Positions 35,832-44,792 of a DNA stretch of 64,000 bases are shown in pieces. This DNA is from Clostridia bacterium. GTDB taxonomy: Bacteria; Bacillota; Clostridia; Oscillospirales; Acutalibacteraceae. The notes below the pieces were generated by a model, which saw only the letters and a program-made list of their open reading frames with translations, was not told the origin of the DNA and searched no databases. The translations under genes were made by a program, and so were the position numbers. Each line of letters opens with the position of its first letter. Positions within the stretch are counted from its first letter, which is position 1. The stretch covers positions 1 through 64,000 of the forward strand of contig JAFXCH010000054.1 in NCBI GenBank assembly GCA_017516485.1. Direction: 5' to 3'.

Positions 35832-35940
35832 ATGTTTATTTTCTTCACCGGACACAACATTGTACCTTGCCGCATTGTCGAATTCTGCAATAAATAAAAA
35901 ACGGCTGTTGCTCTTAAACAAGTGCGACAGCCTTAATCTT
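35832..35940 (+). promoter_or_regulatory. Leader of the purine operon: possible 21-codon peptide and attenuator hairpin
   Basis: An ATG at 35832 after AAGGA opens a 21-codon frame starting MFIFFTGHNIVPCRIV and stopping at 35895-35897. Five bases on, GGCTGTTGC (35903-35911) pairs with GCGACAGCC (35924-35932, one G-U). TTAATCTTTT follows, resembling an intrinsic terminator 30 bp before purE. This layout suggests transcription attenuation, but the codons do not show an obvious sensing run. Confidence 0.4.
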
Positions 35941-35962
35941 TTGAATTATGAGGTGCACGGTT

Positions 35963-36460
35963 ATGAAAAAAGTAGCAATCGTTATGGGCAGTGACAGTGA
36001 CCTGCCGGTAGTAGGTAAGGCAATCAAAAAGCTCAGAGAGTTCGGCGTTGAGTGCGAGGCACACGTTATGTCCGCTCACAGAACACCCGATGCAGCCGCA
36101 GAGTTTTCCAAGAACGCTGCTGCAAACGGTTTCGGCGTAATTATCGCCGCAGCAGGTAAGGCTGCTCACCTTGGTGGCGTGCTTGCAGCTCACACAACAT
36201 TACCCGTTATCGGTATCCCTGTTAAATCTTCTACACTCGACGGTCTCGATGCACTTCTCGCAACAGTACAGATGCCTGCAGGCATCCCCGTTGCAACAGT
36301 CGCTATTGACGGCGCAGAAAACGCTGCTATACTTGCAGTACAGATGCTTGCACTCAGTGAGCCTGCACTCGCCGAAGCACTTGAAAAAATGAAGAAAGTT
36401 ATGGCAGAAAAGGTACTTAAAAAAGATGCCGCTCTTGCCGCTCAGGTTGCTTCACTTTAA
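35963..36460 (+). CDS. purE: N5-carboxyaminoimidazole ribonucleotide mutase (class I PurE)
   Basis: 165 residues from ATG 35963 with GAGGTG upstream. The PurE signatures are [12 protein letters not shown] at the N-terminus, [14 protein letters not shown] (about 40-52) and [19 protein letters not shown] with the conserved His. It converts N5-CAIR to CAIR in de novo purine synthesis. This step normally needs PurK in bacteria with class I PurE, and no purK lies in the window. [15 protein letters not shown] residues appear as [19 protein letters not shown]. First structural gene of the pur operon. Confidence 0.96.
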   Translation: MKKVAIVMGSDSDLPVVGKAIKKLREFGVECEAHVMSAHRTPDAAAEFSKNAAANGFGVIIAAAGKAAHLGGVLAAHTTLPVIGIPVKSSTLDGLDALLATVQMPAGIPVATVAIDGAENAAILAVQMLALSEPALAEALEKMKKVMAEKVLKKDAALAAQVASL

Positions 36461-36478
36461 TAAGGGAGGAAAACCGTT

Positions 36479-37900
36479 ATGTCAATCCACGAAGAATGCG
36501 GCGTATTCGGTATATTCAACCGAAACCTCGAACACGATGCCGTACAAGAAACCTATCTCGCTTTATACGCACTTCAGCACCGCGGTCAGGTAAGCTGCGG
36601 TATTGCCGCCCGTAACGGCGACAATGTTGACTGCATTACAGAGCTTGGCACAGTACCTGATGTATTCAACAAAGACAAGCTTGCTTCTCTCACCGCTTCA
36701 GGCAAAGGCAACGTTGCAATCGGCCACGTACGCTATTCCGCTCAAGGTGAGGAAGACGAAATAAACTCACAGCCTATGGTTATGAGCTATGCTAAAGGCT
36801 CTATCTCAATTGTAAACAACGGAAGTCTTGTAAGCACGGCAAAGCTCAGAAGTAATCTTGAAGCCGGCGGCTCTGTTTTCCAGACTAACAGCAATGCTGA
36901 AATGATAGTACACCTTATTGTACGTCACAGACTGCAGACAGAAAATATCGAGAAAGCAATTTCCCGTGCAATGAGTGAACTTGAAGGTGCATATTCCTTC
37001 ATCATTATGTCACCTAAAAAGCTTATTGCAGTGCGTGACCCGAAAGGTTTCCGTCCCTTATGCTACGGCAAGCTCGGCAACTCATATGTTATTGCTTCCG
37101 AATCCTGTGCAATACAGAGCATCGGCGGCGAAGTAATCCGCGATATTGAGCCCGGTGAAATACTCGTCATAACAGAAGACGCTGTATACAGCAACAAAGA
37201 TAACTGCGGTCAGAAGACCTCTATGTGTATATTCGAGCATGTTTACCTCGCAAGACCCGACTCGGTTATTGACGGTGCAAGCGTACACCGTGCAAGACTC
37301 AATGCAGGTAAGTTCCTCGCAATCGAGCATCCCGTTGAGGCTGATGTTGTCGTAGGCGTTCCCGACTCGGGCATCGATGCCGCAATCGGCTATGCAAACG
37401 AATCCGGAATTCCGTTTGGAATAGGACTTATCAAAAACCGTTATATTGGCAGAACTTTTATACAGACCACGCAGAGACAGCGTGAGCGCTCTGTGCAGAT
37501 AAAGCTCAACCCGCTCGGCAACGAAATCGAGGGCAAGAGAATAGTACTTGTTGACGATTCAATTGTCAGAGGTACAACCTGTGCAAAGCTCATCAAAAAG
37601 CTCAGGGATGCGGGTGCAAAAGAAATTCATATGCGAATCTCCTCCCCCCCGTTTATCAATCCCTGCTACTTCGGCACAGACATCAGCTCAAAGGACAAGC
37701 TGATTGCCTGCAAGCTCGACATTGACGAGATATGCCGATTCATCGGTGCTGACTCACTCGGTTACCTCAGCCGCGAATCAATGATGAAGGTTGCAGAAAA
37801 CTCGAAAGTAGAATTCTGCAGTGCCTGCTTCACGGGCGAATACCCCGTAGATGTTACAGGCGAAAACTTCGTTGATAAATACAGTAAAAAAATCAATTGA
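36479..37900 (+). CDS. purF: Amidophosphoribosyltransferase
   Basis: 473 residues, cytoplasmic. It carries out the first committed step of purine synthesis: PRPP plus glutamine to phosphoribosylamine. It starts MSIHEECGVFGIF; Cys7 would be the N-terminal catalytic cysteine after propeptide removal (class II glutamine amidotransferase). The amidotransferase domain contains GHVRYSAQG. The phosphoribosyltransferase domain contains the PRPP loop VLVDDSIVRGTT and GVPDSG (about 290). CFTGEYP near the end includes a Cys typical of the iron-sulfur type PurF. GGGAGG precedes the ATG, 18 bp after purE. Confidence 0.97.
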   Translation: MSIHEECGVFGIFNRNLEHDAVQETYLALYALQHRGQVSCGIAARNGDNVDCITELGTVPDVFNKDKLASLTASGKGNVAIGHVRYSAQGEEDEINSQPMVMSYAKGSISIVNNGSLVSTAKLRSNLEAGGSVFQTNSNAEMIVHLIVRHRLQTENIEKAISRAMSELEGAYSFIIMSPKKLIAVRDPKGFRPLCYGKLGNSYVIASESCAIQSIGGEVIRDIEPGEILVITEDAVYSNKDNCGQKTSMCIFEHVYLARPDSVIDGASVHRARLNAGKFLAIEHPVEADVVVGVPDSGIDAAIGYANESGIPFGIGLIKNRYIGRTFIQTTQRQRERSVQIKLNPLGNEIEGKRIVLVDDSIVRGTTCAKLIKKLRDAGAKEIHMRISSPPFINPCYFGTDISSKDKLIACKLDIDEICRFIGADSLGYLSRESMMKVAENSKVEFCSACFTGEYPVDVTGENFVDKYSKKIN

Positions 37901-37920
37901 CATAAAGGAGAGCTTTAAAG

Positions 37921-38955
37921 ATGGAAAGTTATTCAAACAGCTACAAAGAAGCAGGCGTTGATGTAACAAAAGGTTACGAGGCCGTAAAGCTTATGAAAAA
38001 GCATGTTGAGCGTACAAGAGTACCCGGTGTTGCTGACGAAATCGGCGGCTTCGGCGGTATGTTCATCCCCAACCTCACAGGTATCAGCGAGCCCGTACTT
38101 GTTTCCGGTACTGACGGTGTCGGCACAAAGCTCAAGATTGCATTCATGATGGACATCCACAACACAGTAGGTATTGACTGCGTTGCTATGTGTGCAAACG
38201 ACGTTGCTTGCTCCGGTGCAAAGCCCCTCTTCTTCCTCGACTATATTTCCGTTGCAAAGAACATCCCCGAAAAAGTTGCAGCAATAGTCAGCGGCGTTGC
38301 TGACGGCTGTGTACAGGCAGGCTGTGCACTTGTAGGCGGCGAAACAGCCGAAATGCCCGGCATTTACACAAACGATGAATACGACCTTGCAGGCTTCTGC
38401 GTAGGTCTTGCAGACCGTAAGGACATCATCGACGGCAAGAACATTGCTGAAGGCGACGTACTTATCGGTGTTGAGTCATCAGGTGTTCACTCCAACGGTT
38501 TCTCACTTGTAAGAAAGGCTTTCAACGTTTCTCCCGAAAGACTTTCAATCTATGTTGATGAGCTCGGCAAGACACTCGGCGAAGAGCTTATCACTCCCAC
38601 AAAGATTTACGTCAAGACAATCTCCGCTATCAAGGATGTATGTAAGATTCACGGTATCTCTCACATCACAGGCGGCGGATTCTATGAGAACATTCCGAGA
38701 ATGTTCAGTGGCAACGACCTTCGTGCAAAGGTTGAGCGCAAGGCTGTTCCCGTAAAGCCCATCTTCAATCTCCTTGCTTCCGAGGGTATCCCGGAGAGAG
38801 ATATGTTCAACACCTTCAATATGGGTGTAGGTCTTTGCGTTGCAGTTTCTGCTGACAAAGCTGACGAGGCTGTAAGAGCAGTAAACGCAATCGGCGAAAA
38901 GGCTCACATCATCGGTGAAGTTGTCAAGGGCGACAAGGGTGTTGACATATGCTAA
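37921..38955 (+). CDS. purM: Phosphoribosylformylglycinamidine cyclo-ligase (AIR synthetase)
   Basis: 344 residues. PurM uses ATP to close the imidazole ring, forming AIR. The family marks are [16 protein letters not shown] at the start, [61 protein letters not shown] and [13 protein letters not shown]. It lies 20 bp after purF with AAAGGAG upstream and overlaps purN by 7 bp. Rich in AAG, GAG and GGC codons, as expected for a well-expressed housekeeping gene. Confidence 0.98.
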   Translation: MESYSNSYKEAGVDVTKGYEAVKLMKKHVERTRVPGVADEIGGFGGMFIPNLTGISEPVLVSGTDGVGTKLKIAFMMDIHNTVGIDCVAMCANDVACSGAKPLFFLDYISVAKNIPEKVAAIVSGVADGCVQAGCALVGGETAEMPGIYTNDEYDLAGFCVGLADRKDIIDGKNIAEGDVLIGVESSGVHSNGFSLVRKAFNVSPERLSIYVDELGKTLGEELITPTKIYVKTISAIKDVCKIHGISHITGGGFYENIPRMFSGNDLRAKVERKAVPVKPIFNLLASEGIPERDMFNTFNMGVGLCVAVSADKADEAVRAVNAIGEKAHIIGEVVKGDKGVDIC

Positions 38956-39539
38956 ACATAGTTGTTCTTGTATCGGGCGGCGGTACTAATCTGCAGGCTT
39001 TGCTCGATGCAAAGGCAGCAGGTCAGATTCCGAACGGTAACTTTGTACGCGTTATTTCAAGTGCTGCAGGTGCTTATGCACTTGAACGTGCGAAGAATGC
39101 AGGTGTACAGGGCGTTGTTGTTGAGCGTAAAGGCAAGACAGCTGAGGAATTTGAAACCGCACTTTTAGCTGAGCTTGAAGCAGCAAAAGCTGACCTCATA
39201 GTCCTTGCAGGATTTATGACAATCCTCAGCGAAAAAATTATTGAGAAATACCCCGAAAAGATTATAAACGTTCATCCTGCTCTCATTCCCTCTTTCTGCG
39301 GCAAAGGCTTCTACGGCCTTAAGGTGCACGAGGCGGCACTTGAGAAAGGTGTTAAGGTAACGGGTGCTACAGTGCACTTTGTAAACGAAATCCCCGACGG
39401 AGGCAGAATTATCGCACAGAAGGCGGTTGACGTACTCGACGGCGACACACCCGAAATTCTCCAACGCAGAGTTATGGAGCAGGCAGAATGGAAAATACTC
39501 CCCGCAGCAGTTGCAAAGCTGTGCGAAGAAAGAAAGTAA
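38949..39539 (+). CDS. purN: Phosphoribosylglycinamide formyltransferase
   Basis: 196 residues. PurN transfers a formyl group from 10-formyl-tetrahydrofolate to GAR. Signatures: [16 protein letters not shown] (phosphate loop), the catalytic Asn/His/Asp set in [30 protein letters not shown] and [18 protein letters not shown]. The start codon overlaps the end of purM, indicating translational coupling, and purH follows 18 bp later. Confidence 0.97.
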   Translation: MLNIVVLVSGGGTNLQALLDAKAAGQIPNGNFVRVISSAAGAYALERAKNAGVQGVVVERKGKTAEEFETALLAELEAAKADLIVLAGFMTILSEKIIEKYPEKIINVHPALIPSFCGKGFYGLKVHEAALEKGVKVTGATVHFVNEIPDGGRIIAQKAVDVLDGDTPEILQRRVMEQAEWKILPAAVAKLCEERK

Positions 39540-39557
39540 ATTCAGGAGGTAACAAAA

Positions 39558-41108
39558 ATGAAAAAAAGAGCACTTCTCAGTGTTTCCGACAAGACAGGCA
39601 TTGTCGAGTTTGCAAAAGAGCTTTACGAGCTTGGCTTTGAAATAGTTTCCACAGGCGGCACAGCTAAGGCTGTTGCAGATGCAGGTATCCCCTGCACACA
39701 GGTTTCCGATATCACAGGCTTCCCCGAGTGCCTTGACGGCAGAGTCAAGACTCTTCACCCGATGGTACACGCAGGTATCCTTGCAATGCGTTCAAATGCA
39801 GAGCATATGGAACAGCTCGAGAAACTTGAGGTTACACCGATTGACGTTGTTGCAATCAACCTCTACCCCTTTAAGCAGACAATTCTCAAGCCCGACGTTA
39901 CACTTGAGGACGCTATTGAAAACATTGATATCGGCGGCCCGACAATGATTCGTGCAGCTGCTAAAAACTGGCAGGACGTTGCTGTTATAGTTGACCCTGC
40001 AGACTACGCAACAGTTATTGAAGAGTACAAGGCCAACGGTGCACCCAGCAAGGAGACAAAGTTCAAGCTTGCAGGCAAGGTATTTGAGCACACAGCAAAC
40101 TACGATTCAATGATCAACACATACCTCAGAAAGCAGCGCGGCGAAGACCCGTTTGCAAACTGCTTCACAATGACCTTCGAGAAGGTTCAGGATATGCGTT
40201 ACGGCGAGAATCCCCACCAGAAGGCAGCTTTCTACACCGAGGTCGGTGCAGCTGACAATGTTCTTTCCGCTGCAAAGCAGCTTCACGGCAAGGAGCTCAG
40301 CTACAACAACATCAACGATGCTAACGGTGCACTTGACATCATCAAGGAATTCGGCTTTGACGAGCCCGTTGCCGTCGGTGTTAAGCACGCTAACCCCTGC
40401 GGTGTCGGTATCGGCAAGACAATTCACGAGGCATACCTCAATTCATACAATGCTGACCCCGTTTCAATCTTCGGCGGCATTGTTGCTCTCAACCGTGAGG
40501 TTGACGAGGAAACAGCTAACGAGCTTGCAAAGATTTTCCTTGAGATCATCATTGCTCCCAAGTTCTCCGAGAAGGCTCTCGAGATTCTCACAGCTAAGAA
40601 GAACATCCGTCTTCTTGAGCTTCCCAACCTTGCAGATTCCAACAAGAAGGGCCTTGTTGATATGAAGAAGGTTGCAGGCGGTCTGCTTGTTCAGGAGCTT
40701 GACACAGAGCTTCTCAATGAAGAGGATATTGTTTGCGTTACAGACAGAAAGCCCACAGAGGAAGAAATGAAGCAGCTTATGTTCGTTTGGAAGGTTGTAA
40801 AGCACACCAAGTCCAACGGCATTGCACTTGCAAAGGATAACGCTACAACAGGTATCGGCCCCGGCCAGACAAACCGTATCACAGCACTTGAGCTTGCTAT
40901 CAAATACGCAGGTGACAAGGCAAAGGGCAGCGTAATGGGCAGTGATGCATTCTTCCCGTTTGATGACTGTGTAAAGGCAGCTCAGGCAGCAGGCATCACA
41001 GCTATCATTCAGCCGGGCGGCTCAATCCGTGACGAAGACTCAATCAAGGCTTGTAACGAAGCAGGCATCGCAATGGTATTCTGCGGTATGCGCCACTTCA
41101 AACACTGA
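39558..41108 (+). CDS. purH: Bifunctional AICAR transformylase/IMP cyclohydrolase
   Basis: 516 residues, full length. The N-terminal IMP cyclohydrolase domain (about 1-200) shows [42 protein letters not shown] and [16 protein letters not shown]. The C-terminal transformylase domain shows [26 protein letters not shown] and the catalytic Lys/His region. The end [19 protein letters not shown] plus [11 protein letters not shown] is canonical. It completes the pathway to IMP. It is the last gene of this cluster; purC, purD and purL are not present in the window. The RBS is AGGAGG. Confidence 0.98.
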   Translation: MKKRALLSVSDKTGIVEFAKELYELGFEIVSTGGTAKAVADAGIPCTQVSDITGFPECLDGRVKTLHPMVHAGILAMRSNAEHMEQLEKLEVTPIDVVAINLYPFKQTILKPDVTLEDAIENIDIGGPTMIRAAAKNWQDVAVIVDPADYATVIEEYKANGAPSKETKFKLAGKVFEHTANYDSMINTYLRKQRGEDPFANCFTMTFEKVQDMRYGENPHQKAAFYTEVGAADNVLSAAKQLHGKELSYNNINDANGALDIIKEFGFDEPVAVGVKHANPCGVGIGKTIHEAYLNSYNADPVSIFGGIVALNREVDEETANELAKIFLEIIIAPKFSEKALEILTAKKNIRLLELPNLADSNKKGLVDMKKVAGGLLVQELDTELLNEEDIVCVTDRKPTEEEMKQLMFVWKVVKHTKSNGIALAKDNATTGIGPGQTNRITALELAIKYAGDKAKGSVMGSDAFFPFDDCVKAAQAAGITAIIQPGGSIRDEDSIKACNEAGIAMVFCGMRHFKH

Positions 41109-41422
41109 TTAGCATCAGCCGCAATGCCTCAATAAAATAGATATTGCGAGTAAAAGTGATAAAACGAGATAAGTTATATCACACCAACAAGCCGAGATCC
41201 TCGGGTCGCAACACCTCAATAAAAAGGATATTTCCAATCACATTGAGGCAACGAGATAAGTTTAATCACATCAAATTAAAATGTCATTCTGAGGAGCAAA
41301 ACAACGAAGAATCTTAACAACACTCACATAAGATTCTTCGCTTCCGCTCAGAATGACAAAACAGAATAGATAAATATTAAACGAGCGATGAAACCGCAAA
41401 AGTTTCATCGCTCGTTTTAATT
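41109..41422. repeat. Repeat-rich gap after purH
   Basis: Three things fill the 314 bp. Two degenerate direct copies of a CCTCAATAAAA ... ACGAGATAAGTT ... ATCACA unit lie at about 41125-41185 and 41212-41273, with a related reversed stretch at about 49770-49815. A 75-bp inverted-repeat element runs from GTCATTCTGAG (41283) to GAATGAC (41357), with a complementary AAGATTCTTCG/CGAAGAATCTT pair inside. A terminator lies at 41379-41418. Confidence 0.6.
41379..41422. terminator. Terminator AAACGAGCGATGAAAC / GTTTCATCGCTCGTTT
   Basis: A perfect 16-bp stem with a 7-base loop, then TAATTTT. It serves the pur operon and the convergent membrane-protein gene. Confidence 0.8.
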
Positions 41423-41836
41423 TTAAAACCACCTTAACCAAAAGAATCCCGTCCAAATATCAAACGCAATAGGAGCAATAATAAATAACGCACCGGATAT
41501 TAACGGAATAATTTCATTGCCTAATGTAAGCTTCTTATCATAGGCAAATTTATGCGGATTTTTCGGGTTTACAAACAGCGTGTATTTACAGCTTTTTGAA
41601 AACTCATTCATACGCTTCGTACTGATACCGAGGTCTGTCAGCCCATAGTATTCCTTACCGTCATACACGTAAAAAAACTTTGCTTTAGTTGAGCTTCTGT
41701 ATGAAATCTTTCTGACCGTATCAAGAAACCAGCCGTCTACAACCTCTGTACAACGCTTCATTTGAATAATTCTTACCAGAGCCAAAGTGATAAAAGCAGC
41801 ACCGCTGCCGCAAAAAAACAGGTATATAATCCACAT
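41423..41836 (-). CDS. Small membrane protein (DUF3592-like)
   Basis: 137 residues with a membrane helix at each end (about 1-23 and 103-130). Between them a beta-rich soluble section contains FYVYDGKEYYGLTDLG and YTLFVNPKNPHKF. The V-x-Y-x-V-D-G-K-x-Y ... V-x-x-x-N-P pattern is that of DUF3592 proteins, which are short membrane proteins of unknown role. The ATG is preceded by GGAGGG. It stands alone between repeat-rich regions. Confidence 0.65.
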   Translation of the reverse strand: MWIIYLFFCGSGAAFITLALVRIIQMKRCTEVVDGWFLDTVRKISYRSSTKAKFFYVYDGKEYYGLTDLGISTKRMNEFSKSCKYTLFVNPKNPHKFAYDKKLTLGNEIIPLISGALFIIAPIAFDIWTGFFWLRWF

Positions 41837-41896
41837 ATTATCCCTCCGTTCTGTTAGTATTATATGCTTGTGTTAAATTAGAGACAAATCACCATT

Positions 41897-41998
41897 GGCT
41901 CCCTCTGACGAGGGAGCTGTCAGCGAAGCTGACTGAGGGAGAGAAAACTGCCCCTCCGTCAAAACTGCGTTTTGCCACCTCCCCTGACAAGTGGAGGC
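41897..41998. repeat. Structured interspersed element, copy 2 (GGCTCCCTC ... CCTCC family)
   Basis: Same hairpin order as at 30123-30244: GCTCCCT/AGGGAGC, GTCAGC-gaa-GCTGAC, AAAACT-gcg-TTTTG and CCTCC ... GGAGG. The spacer sequences differ, so the structure is kept better than the sequence. Confidence 0.7.
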
Positions 41999-42017
41999 TG
42001 TTTTTTGAATACATAGA

Positions 42018-42566
42018 TTACATTTCTATTATTAGTTCGGTTTCTAAAAAGTTGTTGCCTTTTAAATACATTATCTTTATCTTATCATCAAATTTAACAT
42101 AGTCAACAATAGGGTCTACCGTTTCAGACACATCCTCAAGCACTACTTCCTTTAAATACTCTCCTTGGTTAAAAATATCCTGTATTATAACACTATGCCT
42201 TCCATTATCATAATTTACAAATACAACATTCTCTTCGTATTCGCCTAAAACAGAATAATATGTGTCAGATACATTTCCACAGTTAACATCACAATAAATT
42301 GTCCAACGAGTAGAAATACCCGTACCTGTTTGAACTGAAATGCTCAATAAATCCTCATTTATAACATTCACCTTAGGTTTCCTTGATACATCCTTATCAC
42401 TTATGAGAATATTATCATGCCTGTCTTTGATGACATAATCATAGGTAAAATTGCCGTTATCAGTAATTTCATATAATTGGTTTATATCATAATTGCCATC
42501 ACAACCAGACAAAATCACAATAAGAACATTTATTAAGCACAGGGTAATAATTAGTCTTTTTTTCAT
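42018..42566 (-). CDS. Lipoprotein of unknown function
   Basis: 182 residues with a lipoprotein signal (MKKRLIITLCLINVLIVILSGC, lipobox L-S-G-C). The mature protein is beta-rich (DYVIKDRHDNILISDKDVS, TRWTIYCDV, YYSVLGEYEENVVFVNYDNG) and resembles a small beta-propeller or lipocalin-like domain; no family was recognised. It is AT-richer than the pur genes. AGGAGAG precedes the ATG. It lies upstream of, but is not clearly cotranscribed with, the secreted paralog array. Confidence 0.65.
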   Translation of the reverse strand: MKKRLIITLCLINVLIVILSGCDGNYDINQLYEITDNGNFTYDYVIKDRHDNILISDKDVSRKPKVNVINEDLLSISVQTGTGISTRWTIYCDVNCGNVSDTYYSVLGEYEENVVFVNYDNGRHSVIIQDIFNQGEYLKEVVLEDVSETVDPIVDYVKFDDKIKIMYLKGNNFLETELIIEM

Positions 42567-42615
42567 TACCTATCTCTCCTGACAGTCATTTCTCAAGGTA
42601 TGACTGTTTTTCCTG

Positions 42616-42654
42616 CCTTACCCTACTTATTTTGATGAAATAAATAGGGTAAGG
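42616..42654. repeat. Long hairpin CCTTACCCTACTTATTT / AAATAAATAGGGTAAGG
   Basis: A 17-bp stem with one mismatch and a 5-base loop, between the lipoprotein gene and the first secreted paralog. There is no T-run after it on either strand, so it is not a typical terminator. Confidence 0.55.
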
Positions 42655-42739
42655 CTATATTTGTCCTCATTGTACCTCAACCATATCATAAAAACATCTT
42701 TATTTCAAGAAGGAATCGGCAGTTTCATCGCTGTTATTT

Positions 42740-43657
42740 TTATGAGAGTCTGTATTCTTTATAAACGGGACCGTCAGAAATTGCTGTGAAAAAGTCAGTT
42801 ACCATATTACCTACAGAATACCACGTAAAACCTCCCATAACCATACCAAAGCCCGGTACCAAAAGCATCACTGTACCAAACACAGCATACAGCGGTGATA
42901 TAAACAGCCATGCGGTTGCATTACCAAGGTTCTTTGAATATGCCTTTTTTTCACTCAGAACCTCAATTTCAAACGTTTTTGTAAAAACGCTGTCAAGCTT
43001 CAACTCAACAACATATTTACCCGGTTCCTGCGGCACAAATTCGTTTGAATTTATTTGAGTAGTTTTTCCGTTCAGTGTGTATGTGGCTGTTATTTCATTA
43101 ATCCACACCTCACCGCCGTATTTATTGTAACCGGCTATTTTGATGGTCTTTCCGACTGTTGTATAGTAGAGGAAGTCAGTTCTCGTTAAAGGCTTATCTA
43201 CTTCGAACGCCTCGAACTCACACGGCAAACCCAATTTATCGAACTGTTGTATTTTACCGTTTGATTTATCTATCTTACCGCTTATTTCACCTGACTGAGT
43301 AACAAAAGCACCTGTGCCGATTACGATACCGGTTATGTTATCGTAACCCTCTGTATTAACAAACAGTTGCGGATATCTTTTGCCGTCTTTTTCAAAAATT
43401 TTCAAAGTGATTAAATCTTCTTCTACGGGATATGCGGTTGAATTGTTGTAAAGTTGCACCTCAGGTTTTTCGCCAATCTCAGAATACTTGCTGTCAAATG
43501 TAACAACAATAAAATCCATTGAATTATAATAATGACAGGCATAGTTTTTTTCAAGCACTTCTGCATTATCCTCCGCCGCAAATGCTACGCTCGCGGTTGT
43601 GAAAAGAAGAACCGCACAAAGGATTACGGACATAAATTTCGTAAATTTTTTGTTCAT
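42740..43657 (-). CDS. Secreted/membrane Ig-like protein, tandem paralog 1
   Basis: 305 residues. A signal peptide (MNKKFTKFMSVILCAVLLFT then TASVAFA) is followed by a beta-sandwich region of two modules (about 30-235). The second ends in an Ig-like strand pattern: NEITATYTLNGKTTQI, then FVPQEPGKYVVELKL. A hydrophobic pair of segments follows (about 255-285, rich in Gly/Val), then a short aromatic tail (VTDFFTAISDGPVYKEYRLS). It is similar along its whole length to the genes at 43705 and 44793. The role is unknown; the topology suggests an outward-facing domain held by C-terminal membrane segments. TGAGGTAAAA serves as ribosome site. Confidence 0.75.
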   Translation of the reverse strand: MNKKFTKFMSVILCAVLLFTTASVAFAAEDNAEVLEKNYACHYYNSMDFIVVTFDSKYSEIGEKPEVQLYNNSTAYPVEEDLITLKIFEKDGKRYPQLFVNTEGYDNITGIVIGTGAFVTQSGEISGKIDKSNGKIQQFDKLGLPCEFEAFEVDKPLTRTDFLYYTTVGKTIKIAGYNKYGGEVWINEITATYTLNGKTTQINSNEFVPQEPGKYVVELKLDSVFTKTFEIEVLSEKKAYSKNLGNATAWLFISPLYAVFGTVMLLVPGFGMVMGGFTWYSVGNMVTDFFTAISDGPVYKEYRLS

Positions 43658-43704
43658 TATTTTTACCTCATCATAAAAATATCAAATGTTGCATTGTACT
43701 TATA

Positions 43705-44673
43705 TCATTCGTTGCTCTCGGCTCTGTGAGTTCCGTAATCCGGGTTACCGAACAAAGCTTTGAAAAAATCCGACACATACTCAAAAGAGTTTATCATTAT
43801 AGCACCGCCGCCAACAGTACCCATACCGGGCACAATAATAAAAGCCAACAAACCCAATAAAAAATCTTTCGGAAATTCTTTCAAATTTCTTGTTGCAATT
43901 TTACGCTCTTTTTTAACTGCAACTTCTTCCGAAACAACTTCTATTGTCATTTCTTCTGTAAACACACCGTCCAAGTTTAACTGTATTACATATTTTCCGG
44001 GTTCTTCGGGAGTAAAACTATCCGAATCAATTTCTACTGTTTTTCCGTTTACCGTATACGAAAAAGTTGCTTCTTCAAGCCAACCCTTTCCGTAACCGCC
44101 GTTGCCGCCCTCGATTGATACCTCGATCGGTTTGCCGACTATTCCACAATAATTTATTATTCTCTCTTCAGAATCAGTCGGTTCTTCAGAAAAAGCAACA
44201 TAATTATATCGGCATCTAATATAAAAATTATTTGCATCTTTTACTCTTGAAGCGGGAATAACTAACTTTAAACTTTTATCTCCGTCAGCCGTTGCAAAAG
44301 CTCCGGCTGAAACTTCAACGCCCAGAATCTCCTCACAAAAATCCGTATTGATAATTATCTGTGGATAATGGAAATTGTTTTTCTCAAAAATCCTAATTTG
44401 GATTTTTTCTTCACTGACTTCAATATTTTCCGTAATTTGAGCATTTTCAGATGACCGAGTCTGAACAGTTATTTTCGGAATGTCACCTGACACTGAATAT
44501 TTATTAGAGTAAGTTATAACAACCGTATCAAATTCAGAATAGTAATCACAACTGTAGGTTTTTTCAAGTTCTTCTGTATGTGCGTCCTCCGCCGCAAAGG
44601 CTACGCTTGCGGTTGTGAAAAGCATCACCGTGCAGAGAATTACTGACAGAATTTTCTTTAAACTTTTGTTCAT
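43705..44673 (-). CDS. Secreted/membrane Ig-like protein, tandem paralog 2
   Basis: 322 residues, the most diverged of the three. The signal peptide starts MNKSLKKILSVILCTVMLFT. It shares the YSCDYYSEFDTVVITYSNKY opening with paralogs 1 and 3 (NYACHYYNSMDFIVVTFDSKY). The mature domain and the Ig-like block (FSYTVNGKTVEIDS, FTPEEPGKYVIQLNL) align, as does the C-terminal hydrophobic part (FIIVPGMGTVGGGAIMI) and the tail VSDFFKALFGNPDYG. AGGAGG precedes the ATG. Its upstream gap contains a REP-like palindrome. Confidence 0.75.
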   Translation of the reverse strand: MNKSLKKILSVILCTVMLFTTASVAFAAEDAHTEELEKTYSCDYYSEFDTVVITYSNKYSVSGDIPKITVQTRSSENAQITENIEVSEEKIQIRIFEKNNFHYPQIIINTDFCEEILGVEVSAGAFATADGDKSLKLVIPASRVKDANNFYIRCRYNYVAFSEEPTDSEERIINYCGIVGKPIEVSIEGGNGGYGKGWLEEATFSYTVNGKTVEIDSDSFTPEEPGKYVIQLNLDGVFTEEMTIEVVSEEVAVKKERKIATRNLKEFPKDFLLGLLAFIIVPGMGTVGGGAIMINSFEYVSDFFKALFGNPDYGTHRAESNE

Positions 44674-44700
44674 TGTTTTTACCTCCTTTTTTTAGCCTTT

Positions 44701-44724
44701 GTAGGAAACGGTCTCGACCGTTCC
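44701..44724. repeat. REP-like palindrome GTAG-GAAACGGTC-tc-GACCGTTCC
   Basis: A GTAG foot with an imperfect 9-bp stem, in the gap between paralogs 2 and 3. Same GGAACGGTC family as at 18312, 45754 and 46478. Confidence 0.65.
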
Positions 44725-44792
44725 GTTAAGCTATTGTACATTGATATAATAATAAATCTTTAAATTTACAACGTGGAATTCACGTTTACGGT

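Noticed and set aside
35760..35962. Purine riboswitch upstream of purE
   Set aside because: The conserved loop and junction sequences of the purine aptamer could not be found by eye; only a simple hairpin is visible.
41125..41273. CRISPR-like array from the repeated CCTCAATAAAA and ACGAGATAAGTT units
   Set aside because: Only two degenerate copies, irregular spacing, no conserved spacer length and no cas genes.
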